A stretch of DNA of 64,000 bases from Mesostigma viride (GCA_009746045.1 RPFO01000058.1:1-64000); one strand, 5' to 3'. Shown: positions 12,551 to 25,440, counted from the stretch's first letter. Numbers and translations: made by a program. Notes: generated by a model from the letters alone, not told the origin.

Positions 12551-15500
12551 TGTCTGGTGGTGGGAATAGGACGCTAGATTACAGGACCATGTGAGAAAGG
12601 GCGAGAAAGCGTACAAATAGCAGCATGGCCATACCCAAAGCAACCGGCAACGGATGATGTGGCGTGATGGTGCACTCTGGTCTCTGTGGAGCAAGCCACC
12701 AACTGCGCAGCCGCGTCATGACCAAGTCCCATCCATATAGCCCTTCCAAACCTTAAAGCCCTTGCCCGCCTTAACACCCTTCCCACCTAAAAAACTCTTC
12801 CCAGCCTCAAAAGCATTTTCCACGGGCCACAATGCTGCAGAAGCGTTTGCCAGCATTTTCGTCCCTGTGACGAGGCCACCAATGCACCCAGAGGCTAGTG
12901 ACAAAAAAGTGCTAAGTATAGAGACCAAAGGTTAGCGAGCATGAAGATATCCTATATCTACTACAAAGGTCTCCACTATACACAAAGATATCTACTACGT
13001 AGTGGAGTAGCGGTATGAAGATATCCTGAAGGTATGAGGAGATATCCTTCCGGAGTGGGAAGTATGACTTGCCTATTGCAAGTCCCATTTCCCACAGTAG
13101 GCCTTGCACACCAAGGCCTTGCTGCCCCAAGGAGGCTTCCTGAGCGCTATTTCTTTTTCTCATAATTTTTTTTCTGCTGAAGATGGGGCTGTACGGTGTA
13201 CGCGCATGGCCAGATCCCATGCGGGCTTTCGATGGGGCAAAGAGAGGCTCAACGGTGTACCTGCCAGAAGCAGTAAACCTTCCGTCATCACTAGTCGCTG
13301 TCAACAGCAGGAGTTCTTTCTTTTGGGTCATTACTAGACACAGTTGACGGCACGGAGGATGGGCGGGCACCGACGGAGCCTACATCAGGCACGGGATGCC
13401 AAGGCATGGGACGCCAAGGCATCGCTAGCAGTATCTGCCTCTGTCAGAACTCAAACACACCGCCGGCTCAGGTGGGTAGCCACCATCACACCAACCTACG
13501 GTCATGAGAGCCTGCGCAGCAAGAGCTCCGTGTCACCCTCCATCCAGCAAAGGAAATGAGCATGCTCCTTGCTGTAGTGAGTAGTTGCGCCCACATTCTG
13601 CGCCCTCACTTCCACCCGCACACAGCCTCCACGGCTGCATCACGTTCTTCCCATCCTTCCCCTGCTCCTTCCTCAGTCCCCCCAATCCGCTCTTTTGCCC
13701 ATTTACAAACGACTGAGCTTTTTCCAAGCTCGGTCTTTCGTCAACCTCTGTCGTTTGCTGTCGCACCATTGGCTGTCAATTCTTTTCTCACTTCCCATTC
13801 CCCATTTCCCCTTTCCCCTTTCCCCTTTCCCCTCTACCCCTTCGCCTTTCCCCTTCCCCCTTTCCCCTTTCCCCTTTCCCCTTCCCCCTTTCCCACTTCC
13901 CGCCTCCCACTTCCCACTCCCCACTCCCCACTCCTCACTCCCCACTCCCCACTCCCCACTCCCCACTCACCCACTCCCCACTCCCCACTCCCCACTCCCC
14001 ACTCCCCACTCCCCACTCCCCACTCCCCACTCCCCACTCCCCACTCCCCACTCCCCACTCCCACTCCCCACTCCCCACTCCCCACTTCCCACTCCCCACT
14101 CCCCACTCCCACTCCCCACTCCCCACTCCCCCTTCCCGCTTCCCTCTTCCCCCTTCCCCCTTCCCGCTTCCCCCTTCCCTCTTCCCTCTTCCCGCTTCCC
14201 GCTTCCCGCTTCCCGCTTCCCGCTTTCCGCTTCCCGCTTCCCGCTTCCCGCTTCCCGCTTCCCGCTTCCCGCTTCCCGCTTCCCGTTTCCCATTTCCCAT
14301 TTCCCATTTCCCATTTCCCATTTCCCATTTCCCATTTCCCATTTCCCATTTCCCATTTCCCATTTCCCATTTCCCATTTCCCATTTCCCATTTCCCATTT
14401 CCCATTTCCCATTTCCCATTTCCCATTTCCCATTTCCCATTTCCCATTTCCCATTTCCCATTTCCCATTTCCCATTTCCCATTTCCCATTTCCCATTTCC
14501 CATTTCCCATTTCCCATTTCCCATTTCCCATTTCCCATTTCCCATTTCCCATTTCCCATTTCCCATTTCCCATTTCCCATTTCCCATTTCCCATTTCCCA
14601 TTTCCCATTTCCCATTTCCCATTTCCCATTTCCCATTTCCCATTTCCCATTTTCCATGTCCCATGTCTCATGTCCGATGTCCCATGTCCCATGTCCCATT
14701 TCCCATTCCCCGTTTCCCATTCCCCGTTTCCCATTCCCCGTTTCCCATGTCTCACGTCTCGTTTCTCCATTTTCTCTCTCCTTTCTCCTCCCTCCCTGAC
14801 CATTCTTCTCACCTGCGACAGCTCCAGGAAGGGCGACCCAGGGTCCAGCACGTGCGCAATGCGCGACCGAGGGAGCATCTTGCCGCGCGACACGTGGCGC
14901 TGCACCGCCTTGGCCCCCCCTCCCTGCTGCACCAACGCGGTCAGCGCGCGCAGGTCCGCCACCAGGCGGGACATGGCTTCCCTGCGGCGAGGGTGGTCAT
15001 GTGCTGGAGAAGGCGCGTGAGCGATTTGTGGAATCGCCTGTAAGAAAAGCGTGTGTGTGCTCCTGCCCCCCTCCCCTCCCCCACCCCCGTCCCATCCCCC
15101 TCTTACCCCATGATTCTGGCATGCGGTACCCAGTCCCAACAGCCACAACATGCCCATAACCAACAAATGGGGAGCCATGCGTCGTGGTAAGTGGGCCCCC
15201 TTTGGCCCCTCTTTGGCCTCTCTTTGGCCCCTCTTTGGCCCCTCTTTGGCCCCTCTTTGGCCCCTCTTTGGCCCCTCTTTGGCCTCTCTTTTGCCCCTCT
15301 TTGGCCCCTCTTTTGGCCCCTCTTTGGCCCCTCTTTGGCCCCTCTTTGGCCCCTCTTTGGCCCCTCTTTGGCCCCTCTTTGGCCTCTCTTTGGCCCCTCT
15401 TTGGCCCCTCTTTGGCCCCTCTTTGGCCCCTCTTTGGCCCCTCTTTGGCCTCTCTTTTGCCCCTCTTTGGCCCCTCTTTGGCCCCTCTTTGGCCCCTCTT

Positions 15501-17510
15501 TGGCCCCTCTTTGGCCCCTCTTTGGCCCCTCTTTGGCCCCTCTTTGGCCGCTTCTTTGGCCCCTCTTTGGCACCTCTCTGGCCCCTTTATTTGGCCGCTT
15601 CTTTGGTCCCGTCTTTGCCCCTTGCTTGTCCCCTTCGATTGTCCCTCGCATGTTGCGCCCTTGTCTGCCCCTTGCAGCACATCTTTCAGCCCCCACCTGA
15701 ACACACATCCATGAATTACTCAGAAGGGAAGGTGCAGACTCAAACACCTTGCACTCCACAGCTATCCCAATCGAGGCTCGCAAAAACGCAAATGAAGGAA
15801 TGCATGCAATCACTCATTGCTATTACTCATGTGATGGTTATTTCCATCACCAAGAGCTGCCGCCAAGGGCAACATTATCCCACGACCTCCCGTCCGCAAA
15901 CTTTGCCACCCCCCCTGCTAGCAATCATCCAGCCCATTATGCCCCCCGGCTCGTTTCCCGCTCCCCCCCCCAATGCCATGTGAGTGGTCCATGGGAGAAG
16001 CCCGTACATAACTGTGCCCGCGAACTGCTCCATGGGGTGTCCCTTGTGAGGGGACCACGTGGGTGCCCTAGACCACCCGTACCCGCGCGTGCGAGAGCAC
16101 ATCCTGCCACACCCAGCCATCGGTGCATCGACGGCCGCCTGAACGGCGAGGCTACGGACATGCATGTGTGTCACATGTGCACGAACGAATAAAAGATCAT
16201 GCACACAAACGATAGCTGTGCAAGGCAGGCGCCCCCTACAGTGTTCGAGGTCCAATTCCACAGATCCGTGATAGGGGGCCCTATCGAAAGCTATATGTTG
16301 TTCCCAATAGCTTTGCAAGGCTAGCACGCCATAAAGTGGTTGGATATTTCATCCGCCCATTGGATGATATATCCACGCACCGATTGGCCGCAAACGCGGC
16401 GCTGCTGGCATCCGCGGGCATCTCCAGCAGGTTCGAGGGCGTCTCCCACCCATGCAGCGTGGAGGTATCAAGGGTTTGCATGGATTCCCCCCGGTGGGCC
16501 CCACCCCCGCTACTGGCATCCCCGCCTCCATGCGATGTGGACATCAGGCGAGGTCCCCCGCTGGCAACGAGTGCGCTTGTGTGCCGCTTGATGGGTACGC
16601 CAGAGTCACGTTCGGGGCCAGGCGGACCAGGCTGGCCACGCTCATGGGGGAATGCCTTCCAGCTGGCACGGCCTGGGCGTGCACACATTGGCGCTGCAGC
16701 GGGGAGGGCGTGATGGTCACACCCTGACGATGACGGTGAGGATGGTGAGGGGTAGGTCGGCAGGCATGGTGCCAGCTGTGTGCCGAAGAGGAAGGAAGCC
16801 GCATGCAGAAGCAGGAGCAAAGATTCAGCCCAGAAAAGAGTAAAAAGGGGATGTTATAACCAGTCAACAGTAATGGGGGGGAACACCGGACACGTAGGGA
16901 ACATCCCCTAATTGCTTCGGGGAGAGGCACCGGGCACAATATGGGGGGAGCAACGATCCAGCCACCCACGGCTACTGCCGCAACCATGCAAGCAGAGCAA
17001 GCTGCCGCTGTCCCATCATCCATCGCCCTGCCTCATTGCCGTGTCTAGCAGCGGCAACCGCACCAATTTTTCGTAGTTAGCGGTCGACAAATTCCAGATG
17101 AGCCGAGCGGAATCATTCCATGTGCTAGAAGAACATTATATTAGTCTCGAATACCTTCAGTATCGAGTGTATTCGACAATGTAACTCGCAGCAGCAAAAG
17201 CAAAGATTGATCCGATCGTGGCCCATTGACGGTGCCATTGCATACTAAGGCAAATGAGGAAGGTTTGTTGTACTTATAAGCTAAATCAGCACTCACACAT
17301 CCAGCACATCCCTTCCAGGATGAACCCCGCAAATTTCCCTGAGCTGTTTCGCGCTGCACATACCTGCCAAACGGGTTTAACGGGAAGTCCAAAGTACAGA
17401 TCTCGGGCGCTGAGCGTGCGGGCACCTCGATTTTCCAGAACGTCGTTGAACAAAACGAAATTGCTAGCTCTTGTGCGGAGCCCAGAAAGCACCTTGACCA
17501 GGGAAGGCAT
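3412..17510 (-). CDS. MCCB: Methylcrotonyl-CoA carboxylase beta subunit, 3'-incomplete in window
   Basis: Non-biotinylated carboxyltransferase subunit of mitochondrial 3-methylcrotonyl-CoA carboxylase; with the biotin-bearing alpha subunit it makes 3-methylglutaconyl-CoA in leucine breakdown. Exons on the minus strand that join in phase: (2) about 16489-16381, (3) 14981-14813, (4) 12348-12205, (5) 10806-10705, (6) 9724-9661, (7) 7952-7822, (8) 6371-6281, (9) 5144 to about 5090, (10) about 4956-4775, (11) 3576-3412. Family hallmarks include [77 protein letters not shown]-like [14 protein letters not shown] and FLQNITGF. A candidate first exon (17510-17364, 49 codons) starts [18 protein letters not shown], presequence-like, and ends in CAG^GTATGT; its link to exon 2 is inferred. 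The exon 9/10 join has no clean GT-AG. The last ~150-170 residues (GREYEAGGIAKDG onward) are absent left of 3412. Confidence 0.9.
4360..4775 (-). repeat. Reiterated splice-donor-like motif in MCCB intron 10
   Basis: The true donor of exon 10 reads GGCACG^GTGGGTGG (4775/4774). On the transcribed strand the intron then carries about eight degenerate copies of GGNACGGTGGGYGG over the next 400 bases (for example TACGGTGCGGTGGGTGAG and GGGCACGGTGGGCGGG), ending in two copies of a roughly 40-bp unit around 4410-4490. Confidence 0.6.
5494..5690. repeat. (GGGT)n microsatellite
   Basis: Almost pure GGGT tetramer on the plus strand, with single-base slips that change register. It lies in MCCB intron 8. 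Long open frames across it (Gly-Trp-Val-Gly or Pro-Thr-His-Pro) exist in several frames only because the repeat contains no stop. Confidence 0.95.
5691..5756 (-). mobile_element. LINE 3'-end fragment between microsatellites
   Basis: About 65 bp that are the reverse complement of the LINE terminus at 54175-54240: TTAATTAATTAGACTCGTGC, the hairpin CTCCCGTTGGGAG, then CACGGAGCATTAACCC and GATGG repeats. It sits between two GGGT arrays, so a 5'-truncated LINE insertion with a simple-sequence tail is the simplest origin. Confidence 0.75.
5750..5882. repeat. (GATG)n/(GGGT)n microsatellite
   Basis: A short GGAT run (5752-5777) passes into a GGGT array ending near 5882. It continues directly from the LINE 3'-end fragment and lies within MCCB intron 8. 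Confidence 0.9.
6415..6645. repeat. Degenerate 12-bp tandem repeat next to MCCB exon 8
   Basis: Many copies of CAGGCCRGTAAA and variants, ending about 40 bp upstream (transcript sense) of the exon 8 acceptor at 6371. On the transcribed strand this is a pyrimidine-leaning TTTACYGGCCTG array, so it lies where the branch site and polypyrimidine tract would be. Confidence 0.8.
6657..7067. repeat. 31-bp minisatellite, about 13 copies
   Basis: Head-to-tail 31-bp units beginning GACAGGAGCACCATTCATC, with three variants of the next six bases (GACAAT, AACAAT, AACGAT). There are no unique spacers, so this is a minisatellite in MCCB intron 7 and not a CRISPR array. Confidence 0.95.
7137..7258. repeat. 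Small inverted repeat with TIR-like ends
   Basis: AACCAAGTCTTTGC at 7137 is matched by GCAAAGACTTGGGT near 7245 as an imperfect inverted repeat enclosing about 95 bp. Inside are two copies of GTTGGGGGCC. It could be a very small MITE or an RNA hairpin; no target duplication was found. Confidence 0.4.
7415..7575. repeat. 30-bp minisatellite, about 6 copies
   Basis: Repeats of GCTGGATGGCTAGCGCGYG with a variable DCATCCA/GCATGCA/CCTCCA segment, in MCCB intron 7. Apparent Trp/Ala-rich reading frames across it are repeat artefacts. Confidence 0.85.
8413..8548. repeat. Interstitial telomeric repeat flanked by 31-bp direct repeats
   Basis: Ten to eleven CCCTAAA units (8444-8517, one unit with an extra A) are bounded by a 31-bp direct repeat, 8413-8443 and 8518-8548, that differs at one base. 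The repeat core is GTGTCTCTGCCGAGTATTGT. The heptamer is the common plant and green-algal telomere unit. The flanking duplication indicates the telomere block was inserted at a staggered break rather than left by a chromosome fusion. It lies inside MCCB intron 6. Confidence 0.95.
8597..8670. repeat. Dispersed repeat, copy 1
   Basis: AATAAACACGTGACAGCATC through AGTAAAGGAACCTTCA resembles 51748-51807 (AATAAACATGCGACTGCGTC through AGTAAAGGAACCTTCAA). Two divergent copies over about 65 bp show an interspersed element of unknown class. Confidence 0.5.
8900..9475. repeat. Roughly 32-bp minisatellite, about 17 copies
   Basis: Tandem units of CAGTTCATCTATTAGCCTAT followed by a CTCTCCCCCCAC segment, with many substitutions. 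It lies in MCCB intron 6, about 200 bp from exon 6 (9661-9724). Confidence 0.9.
12039..12125 (+). mobile_element. SINE-like dispersed repeat fragment
   Basis: GAGACGACCAGCGCAGGCCA followed by GAATCCGGACCATGGTAGCTCG matches, over about 85 bp, the reverse complement of 21275-21355. Shorter matches to its first 30 bp occur at 39510-39545 (-), 50838-50882 (+) and 51928-51955 (+). The repeat is dispersed and seems to share one defined end. Confidence 0.6.
12362..12553. repeat. (GT)n microsatellite
   Basis: Two GT runs separated by a short unique stretch, beginning about 15 bp upstream (transcript sense) of the MCCB exon 4 acceptor at 12348. The transcript therefore carries a CA-rich tract immediately before this splice site. 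Confidence 0.95.
13796..14760. repeat. Pyrimidine heptamer array (about 0.95 kb)
   Basis: A continuous polypyrimidine-rich block in MCCB intron 3, made of successive families of 7-bp units: TTCCCCT (about 13800-13890), ACTCCCC (about 13910-14140), CTTCCCG (about 14145-14285) and ATTTCCC (about 14285-14650), then degenerate CATGTCC units. The long open frames here are artefacts. The MCCB transcript reads the G-rich complement. Confidence 0.95.
15192..15605. repeat. 11-bp minisatellite (CTTTGGCCCCT)n
   Basis: About 36 units of CTTTGGCCCCT with occasional CTTTGGCCTCT or CTTTTGCCCCT variants, in MCCB intron 2. Eleven is not a multiple of three, so all three frames are open and give spurious proteins. 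Confidence 0.95.
17364..17510 (-). CDS. MCCB: Candidate first exon of MCCB (mitochondrial presequence)
   Basis: Open frame from ATG at 17510 to a strong donor CAG^GTATGT at 17364/17363, giving 49 codons in phase 0. The first 19 residues carry K and R but no acid, like an amphipathic mitochondrial targeting helix. It lies on the same strand, about 1 kb upstream of the first MCCB exon with family similarity. No canonical phase-0 acceptor for exon 2 was found with certainty, so one more small exon may lie between them, or this may belong to another transcript. Confidence 0.5.
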
Positions 17511-20406
<2,896 letters not shown>

Positions 20407-20831
20407 TTGGCAAGACGCTTGAGCCACGTCTGCAAGCTGGAGCGGTTGGCTATAGCTTCGTTGGAATATTGAAGAGGTGCCTAAGGATTCTTCGGCCCGG
20501 CTTTGTTCTTAAACACGGAGAGCTGCCTAGGGGGTCTCTGAACCCACTTTTATCCTTGCTGCAACAGCCCTTGCACCTTCATTGACCGTTGGCTACGGTG
20601 CTTCTGTCGCCATGATCGCCATAGTTTGTTCCAATGTTGCAGGAATAAATAAGGTAGCGCCTGCGGCCTTGATGCTTGTGAAATATTTTTCCTCGGTTGG
20701 TAGGTGAATGAAGATAAGTCCAATGCATACCACATGATTAATACATAATCCTTCAGTTTTTTTGATCTTCTGCATTTGTCTGTTGATATTTGCCTCTTCA
20801 GAGTAGCTCGAAGTGGTAATCCGTACTTTAA
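20407..20831. other. ARF1 3' flank
   Basis: About 425 bp between the ARF1 stop and the first piggyBac-like MITE. It presumably holds the ARF1 3' UTR. No gene, repeat or clear polyadenylation signal was identified. Confidence 0.4.
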
Positions 20832-22993
20832 CCCGTGTTTTTTTAATTAGAACGCGATATATAGCGTTGTAAGCTTTTTTTAGAACGCGTATAGCACCTA
20901 AGGAAAATTTTTTTTCATGGTCATGTATATACTTTCCTCCTCCGGCTTTTTGCCTTTGCACCGTGTGCAGTTCTTGGACGTTTGGAATCATGGCATGGCT
21001 AACGTGATGACTGACTAGCTAGACCTTTTCAGTGGTTTTCCATTTGCGGGTATTTCCTCGTAAATGGTGGGAGAGCGATCGCAGCAACTGGTGCTCACCA
21101 CTAGACACTCCCGGCCAGCTAGGCTAGAAACACACGCCCTGATCAAGCATGCTGTTTCCGGCCCCACCGTCTAGGTCATCTAGTCGCTCCACACGTAAGC
21201 CAGCCATAATTTCAATGCACAAGGATACACATTTCCATCACCATTCATCTTCATCATCCTGAACGACTCGAAAACGCGGAAAAGATAACGGCAGGCTCGA
21301 GCTACCATGGTCCGGATTCTCCCGATTTCTGGCCTGCGCTGGTTGTCTCTTTGATACTTTCCTGGAAGCCCATAAATCAAAGGATTTTTTGAGCTACTCA
21401 GACCTACAAAATGCTTATTCATTAGAGAGATACACTGGTTTGAATACAGGGGGGTCTGACCATGACCGCGATTTCTTGACCCTAGGTCACAAGTCATGTG
21501 CTTATTCACAAATGGTTCATGAAAAAAATCTGGCTTCTTGCACGAGCTATGGGCAACATATGCAGGCTCTGTGAAACAAAACTCAGGCCCATTGGGCCAC
21601 TGGAGCTATTTTTCATTAGCATCACAATTACAACGCAGTACAACGCAGTGGGAAAAATGAGAGCCCTTCACAACATGACGCAACGACATGAGCCCCATAA
21701 ACGGGGCCATAGTGAGCTTGGAGGGTCAAAACGTTGAAAATAGGTGTTGTATAAGTTATACAGCATCAAACATGCATCAAACATCATGACTGGATGACCT
21801 AATATGACTGAATCAGGCAGCCATAGCCAAAGCATCATCCACTCTCACAACGTGTTGAGCACATGCCTCGTGGGAACGGAGGTGCTGGGTTTTCATTCCA
21901 TAACGCGTGCAATACTGAAAGAAAGAGGCACGTGTAATGCAAGGCTTGGATAGGTTGAGTGATCCATGAGCTTACATGCAGGCAAAGATGACGCTGGAAT
22001 GCATGCTAGCAAATGGTGGCAAGATGCTAACAACACATGATTATACACCATGATTATGGGCACCTAGCTGGTCTTCTTGCACAATCAACGCAGTATAAAC
22101 CATCAACATCCAATCCCCACGATATATGCACGGCTTGACGACGTATACAGCACCTAAATACTGCACAACTGCAACCTGCTATGGCTGACATGCAAGCAAC
22201 GTCGAGTAGGATGGCGGTCTTAGAGAGGCTGGGCAGAGGTCGGTAGAAATAAGTGGAAAACTGGCAGAAACTAGGTAGAAACACGATATACTTACGCCTG
22301 CAAGCACTATTGAGCCGGTGGCAGAGGCCATTTCCAGGAAAATACAGCATACCGTAGCAATAGCCACGGTCACGCCTTACGCTATTTGCAGGCACCATCA
22401 TGCCCGGCGCTACCCAATAAAAGTCTGCACAATTCTCGGTTTAGCCGAGAGTCCGGACGTTCGGAATGAATAAACATGTGTTAAGAAGTCGAAACACCAT
22501 GGAAATACCAAGCATGGTGCCGCAGCAGACCCGAGTCTTGACGTAATAATATGTATGCCGGTTTCCAGGGTTTCCGCATGAAAGTTGGGTGAGAAACTGG
22601 AAAAAACTACGTTTCCTTTGCCCCAGTACCTCAACAAACTCGTAGAAACCTAATAATCAACCTTTGAACGCATCATCATGGTCGTGCCACCCAACAGCCA
22701 CTGAAATTCGCGCGAAAACTGGCGAGATCTACCTGCCGCCATCGCCGTCGTCTTCACCTTCGTCCCGCGAAAATGCCTGATTTCAGTGGTACATATTTGT
22801 TTGCAGCTGTCACAAAAAAAATACCAAAAATACCAGGATTTTTTCTTGAATTCTATGAAATGTTTCTGACCTATCTTGAAAGTTTCAGACCAAAAATCGC
22901 ATGTTTAATAGGTTTGCCACGTGTCAGATTACAACGCGATACATCGCGTTCTAACCCTACAACGCGATGTATCGCGTTGTAAAAAAACACGGG
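20832..22993. mobile_element. piggyBac-like MITE A, TTAA target duplication
   Basis: Begins CCCGTGTTTTTTT and ends with the inverse AAAAAAACACGGG, flanked on both sides by TTAA (20828-20831 and 22994-22997), the signature of the piggyBac superfamily. Just inside each end are short palindromes of the type ACGCGATRTATCGCGT. No transposase is recognisable, so it is non-autonomous. It is the inverted homologue of element B (25441-27177) and is about 425 bp longer because of an insertion at about 20934-21362. Confidence 0.9.
20934..21362 (-). mobile_element. SINE-like insertion inside MITE A
   Basis: Absent from the homologous MITE B. The interruption is bracketed by the 10-bp direct repeat ATACTTTCCT (about 20927-20936 and 21354-21363). 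Its right end, read on the minus strand, starts ATCAAAGAGACAACCAGCGC and continues into the same dispersed repeat as 12039-12125. The target-site-like duplication and dispersed distribution support a SINE or similar retroposon; internal pol III boxes are not clear. Confidence 0.7.
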
Positions 22994-23310
22994 TTAAAAC
23001 CTCAAATTACTGCCAAACCAGGAAGTGGCAGTGCCGCCTTGGTCCTGCCGTGATTGGGAAAGTGTTGTTGTCAGAAATTAGGCAAAAGCTTAGGCCTTGG
23101 TGGCGTGTTGTTAGAATATAGTAAGCACATGCTGAAATTATGGGCGCACATGCGCGTGCTCAAGATGCCATAATCATAAGGTAGCCATGGCTGTCGGAGC
23201 TCATAACTTTCACGTTTGAGCGCCGAATTCAGCTGTGAATATCACAATCGCTTCGTCTTTCTAAGACGCACATGCTGATATAATTTTCCGACGCTATTAC
23301 GCAATATACG

Positions 23311-24680
23311 ATGAGCAAACGCCTCTCGACGCAACGCAGCCTGGCGGCTGCGCTTAGCAATGAAAATACGTCTGCAGCCCCGGCTGCAGCTTCGCCACCC
23401 GGCCCAGATGGCAACGGTGACACTAGTAGCGCACTGGTGCTCGCCCAGCCTCCCGGGCTCGCCTCGCCATCAGCATCGCCTGAACCTAAGCGCAGTCGCT
23501 CTGCTGAGCCGCCCTGGGAAGAGCGCTCCTTTGACATCAACAGCCCCGGCTTCTGGCAACGCAGCGCCGGTTGGTTCATGGAAGACTTGTTTTTCGGCTC
23601 GCACGCCTCGCTTCTAGCCCTGTGCGTGCACCTCACGTCCCACAACCGTGGACGCTGGCCTGGTGATGGCCGGCTTGTCGACCCCGCCGAGGCTCTCCCA
23701 ATCATTCACCGCATGAGTCGCCCCAAGCTCCAACGCTTCGCCCTCTGCTCCCTTGTTGGACGCTCCGAATCCGAGATCTGGGCTCCCAAACCGCCCCCCT
23801 TCCCCTCCGAAGCCTCCATCCGCACCCTCCTCAAGGAAGCTTTCGAGCAGCACGTGACCCCTCTTGCCGCAGATGTGGCGGCAATTGGCGGCACGCTGGC
23901 TGCTGAGCTTCCCACCATCCCCACCGCCACCGCCACCCTCCTCGCCTCCCCCCCCCCCCCTCCACCGACTCCATCACCGCCCAGCTCCGTGACATCGACC
24001 AGCGCCTCAAGGATAATGCAATCGCTATCGAGGTCTTGCAGAACACAGCAGGCCTCACCGCCCAGGCAGTGAAGGACATTGCCGCCAAGCCAGCCCCGGC
24101 TGGCCTGGCCGGCGATGCTCCTCCCATCACGACCTGGGCGGACATGCTTAAGCAACATACCACCTCCACCACCTCCGCCGTCGCAGCCCAGCTCCAGCGG
24201 CAGACGCTTGACCTCCGCGAGGAGGCCGAGCTCGCCAAGCGCAGCCTCAACGTCATTGTCAAGAATCTCAAGATGGAGGAAGGTGAGAATTCCGAGAAGC
24301 TTGCGCGTGCTTTTGAGAGAGAAATCCTTGATCGCATGGGCCTTACTGGTGAGATCGAGCTGGCCGCCCACCGCCTTCCCCGCGCGCGGGGTAAGGCCGG
24401 GCCGCCCCCGCTCCTTCTCACCTTTAAGACCCCGGCGGACAAGATTTCTTTTCTCAGACGCCGCAAGCGGCTCGAGAAGACTCTCTTCACCCTTGACGAC
24501 GACCTGACCCTGGCACAGCAACAACGGCGACGGGAGCTATGGTCGACCTACCTCCAGCTCCGGCAGACCAAGGCGGGCCAGCCGGTGTACTGGAAGGGGG
24601 CGGCCATCTACGTCGGCCACAAGCCCTGGCAAGCGACCCCCTCGACCACCGCGGCCTCAGCAACTCCAGCCCCAGCCTAG
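23311..24680 (+). pseudogene. L1-like LINE ORF1 protein, one frameshift
   Basis: Nucleic-acid-binding ORF1 protein of an L1-type retrotransposon. The first frame (from ATG 23311) encodes an Ala/Pro-rich N-terminus. After a run of 13 C (23948-23960) the frame changes and coding continues as a helical segment (DIDQRLKDNAIAIEVLQN, later QTLDLREEAELAKRS) and an L1-ORF1 RRM/CTD-like part (GPPPLLLTFKTPADKISFLR, TLDDDLTLAQQQRRREL, QPVYWKGAAIYVGHKP) to the stop at 24680. The homopolymer makes a one-base indel or sequencing error the likely cause. The same domain occurs at 53160-53415 (-). No ORF2 follows. Confidence 0.8.
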
Positions 24681-25115
24681 GGGAATACAGCAGTAGTGTA
24701 GAATAGTTAGACAGTGGCCTTGTACATGCCCGCCTACTACAGGCACTATACCAGCTGAGGCCTAGCCTTTTTAGTCATGTACATGTGTGCGTATGATGAG
24801 CCACACTCCAGACGATGCCTAGCCTTATTTAGTAATGTTGTGCCCATGCAGGGAGTCACTCTCTGCTGAGAAGCCATGCCATAGCTCCTGTATAGCCATG
24901 ATGATCTTCCCCCACATGCCACGCTCCCCCTTAACTGGGCATAGCGCGATACATCATGCGGGTGCAGGTGCCTTGGTGCACCTAGAGCAGGGGTAGCTTA
25001 CATTCCCACCCTTGCATGAAGTAGCCTAGAATGTATTAAAAGCCATATGCCCCTTCTCAGGGCTATGTGCTACATCTACTCCCAACGGAGTGATGTTTAT
25101 AATTTATAATTATAA
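24681..25115 (+). mobile_element. 3' tail of the ORF1-only LINE
   Basis: Non-coding sequence after ORF1 ends with the hairpin ACTCCCAACGGAGT at about 25078, then AT-rich simple sequence (TATAATTTATAATTATAATT). The same hairpin type followed by a simple repeat closes the LINE at 54240. This supports an element that ends here without an ORF2. Confidence 0.55.
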
Positions 25116-25211
25116 TTAATGCTGAAATGGTTTTGGATTATCCAAGAATGTCCCCTGTCCAGCATGTAAGGATCCGTGTTATAATATTTTATATAGCCTG
25201 CTGATGCATAT

Positions 25212-25436
25212 TCATGCATGAATCAATGAATTAATGACAGGTTTACCTAGCTTCCTTGGAATGTCCTTGGGGCCAGACCAGGTCAAAATATGCCGCCCTG
25301 GTTGGCCAAGCCGCTGGGGGCCGGCCAGACCAAGGACGGTGTCAACCTGGCTGGTGCGAGCAATATGTCCTACAAATGCTATCCTACGCTGCCTAATCTC
25401 GTCCGAAATACGAGGCATACCCTGATACAAATTACT
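25212..25436 (-). pseudogene. LINE reverse transcriptase C-terminal fragment, split by MITE B
   Basis: Minus-strand frame reading LYQGMPRISDEIRQRRIAF and VGHIARTSQVDTVLGL, the typical C-terminal segment of LINE ORF2 (compare LYQGMPYITSTIKQRRLQL at about 53690 +). Its upstream part resumes beyond MITE B at 27182-27234, aligned at low identity with 53640-53690, so the MITE inserted into this already present LINE copy. Confidence 0.75.
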
Positions 25437-25440
25437 CTAA

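Noticed and set aside
13556-15178. Long Pro/Phe/Ser-rich (+) and Gly/Lys/Trp-rich (-) frames of 260-495 codons
   Set aside because: They follow the heptamer array in MCCB intron 3; only 14981-14813 (-) shows family similarity and splice sites.
15103-15983. Frames rich in [11 protein letters not shown] and [11 protein letters not shown]
   Set aside because: Eleven-base tandem repeat open in all frames; lies in MCCB intron 2.
16544-17023. 159-codon minus-strand frame upstream of MCCB exon 2
   Set aside because: Different frame from exon 2, no recognisable domain and no supporting splice sites; could hide a small exon but nothing proves it.
22054-22401. 115-codon frame in MITE A, repeated in MITE B, as a transposase
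   Set aside because: No resemblance to piggyBac transposases and lacks their Asp triad; preserved only because the two copies are recent duplicates.
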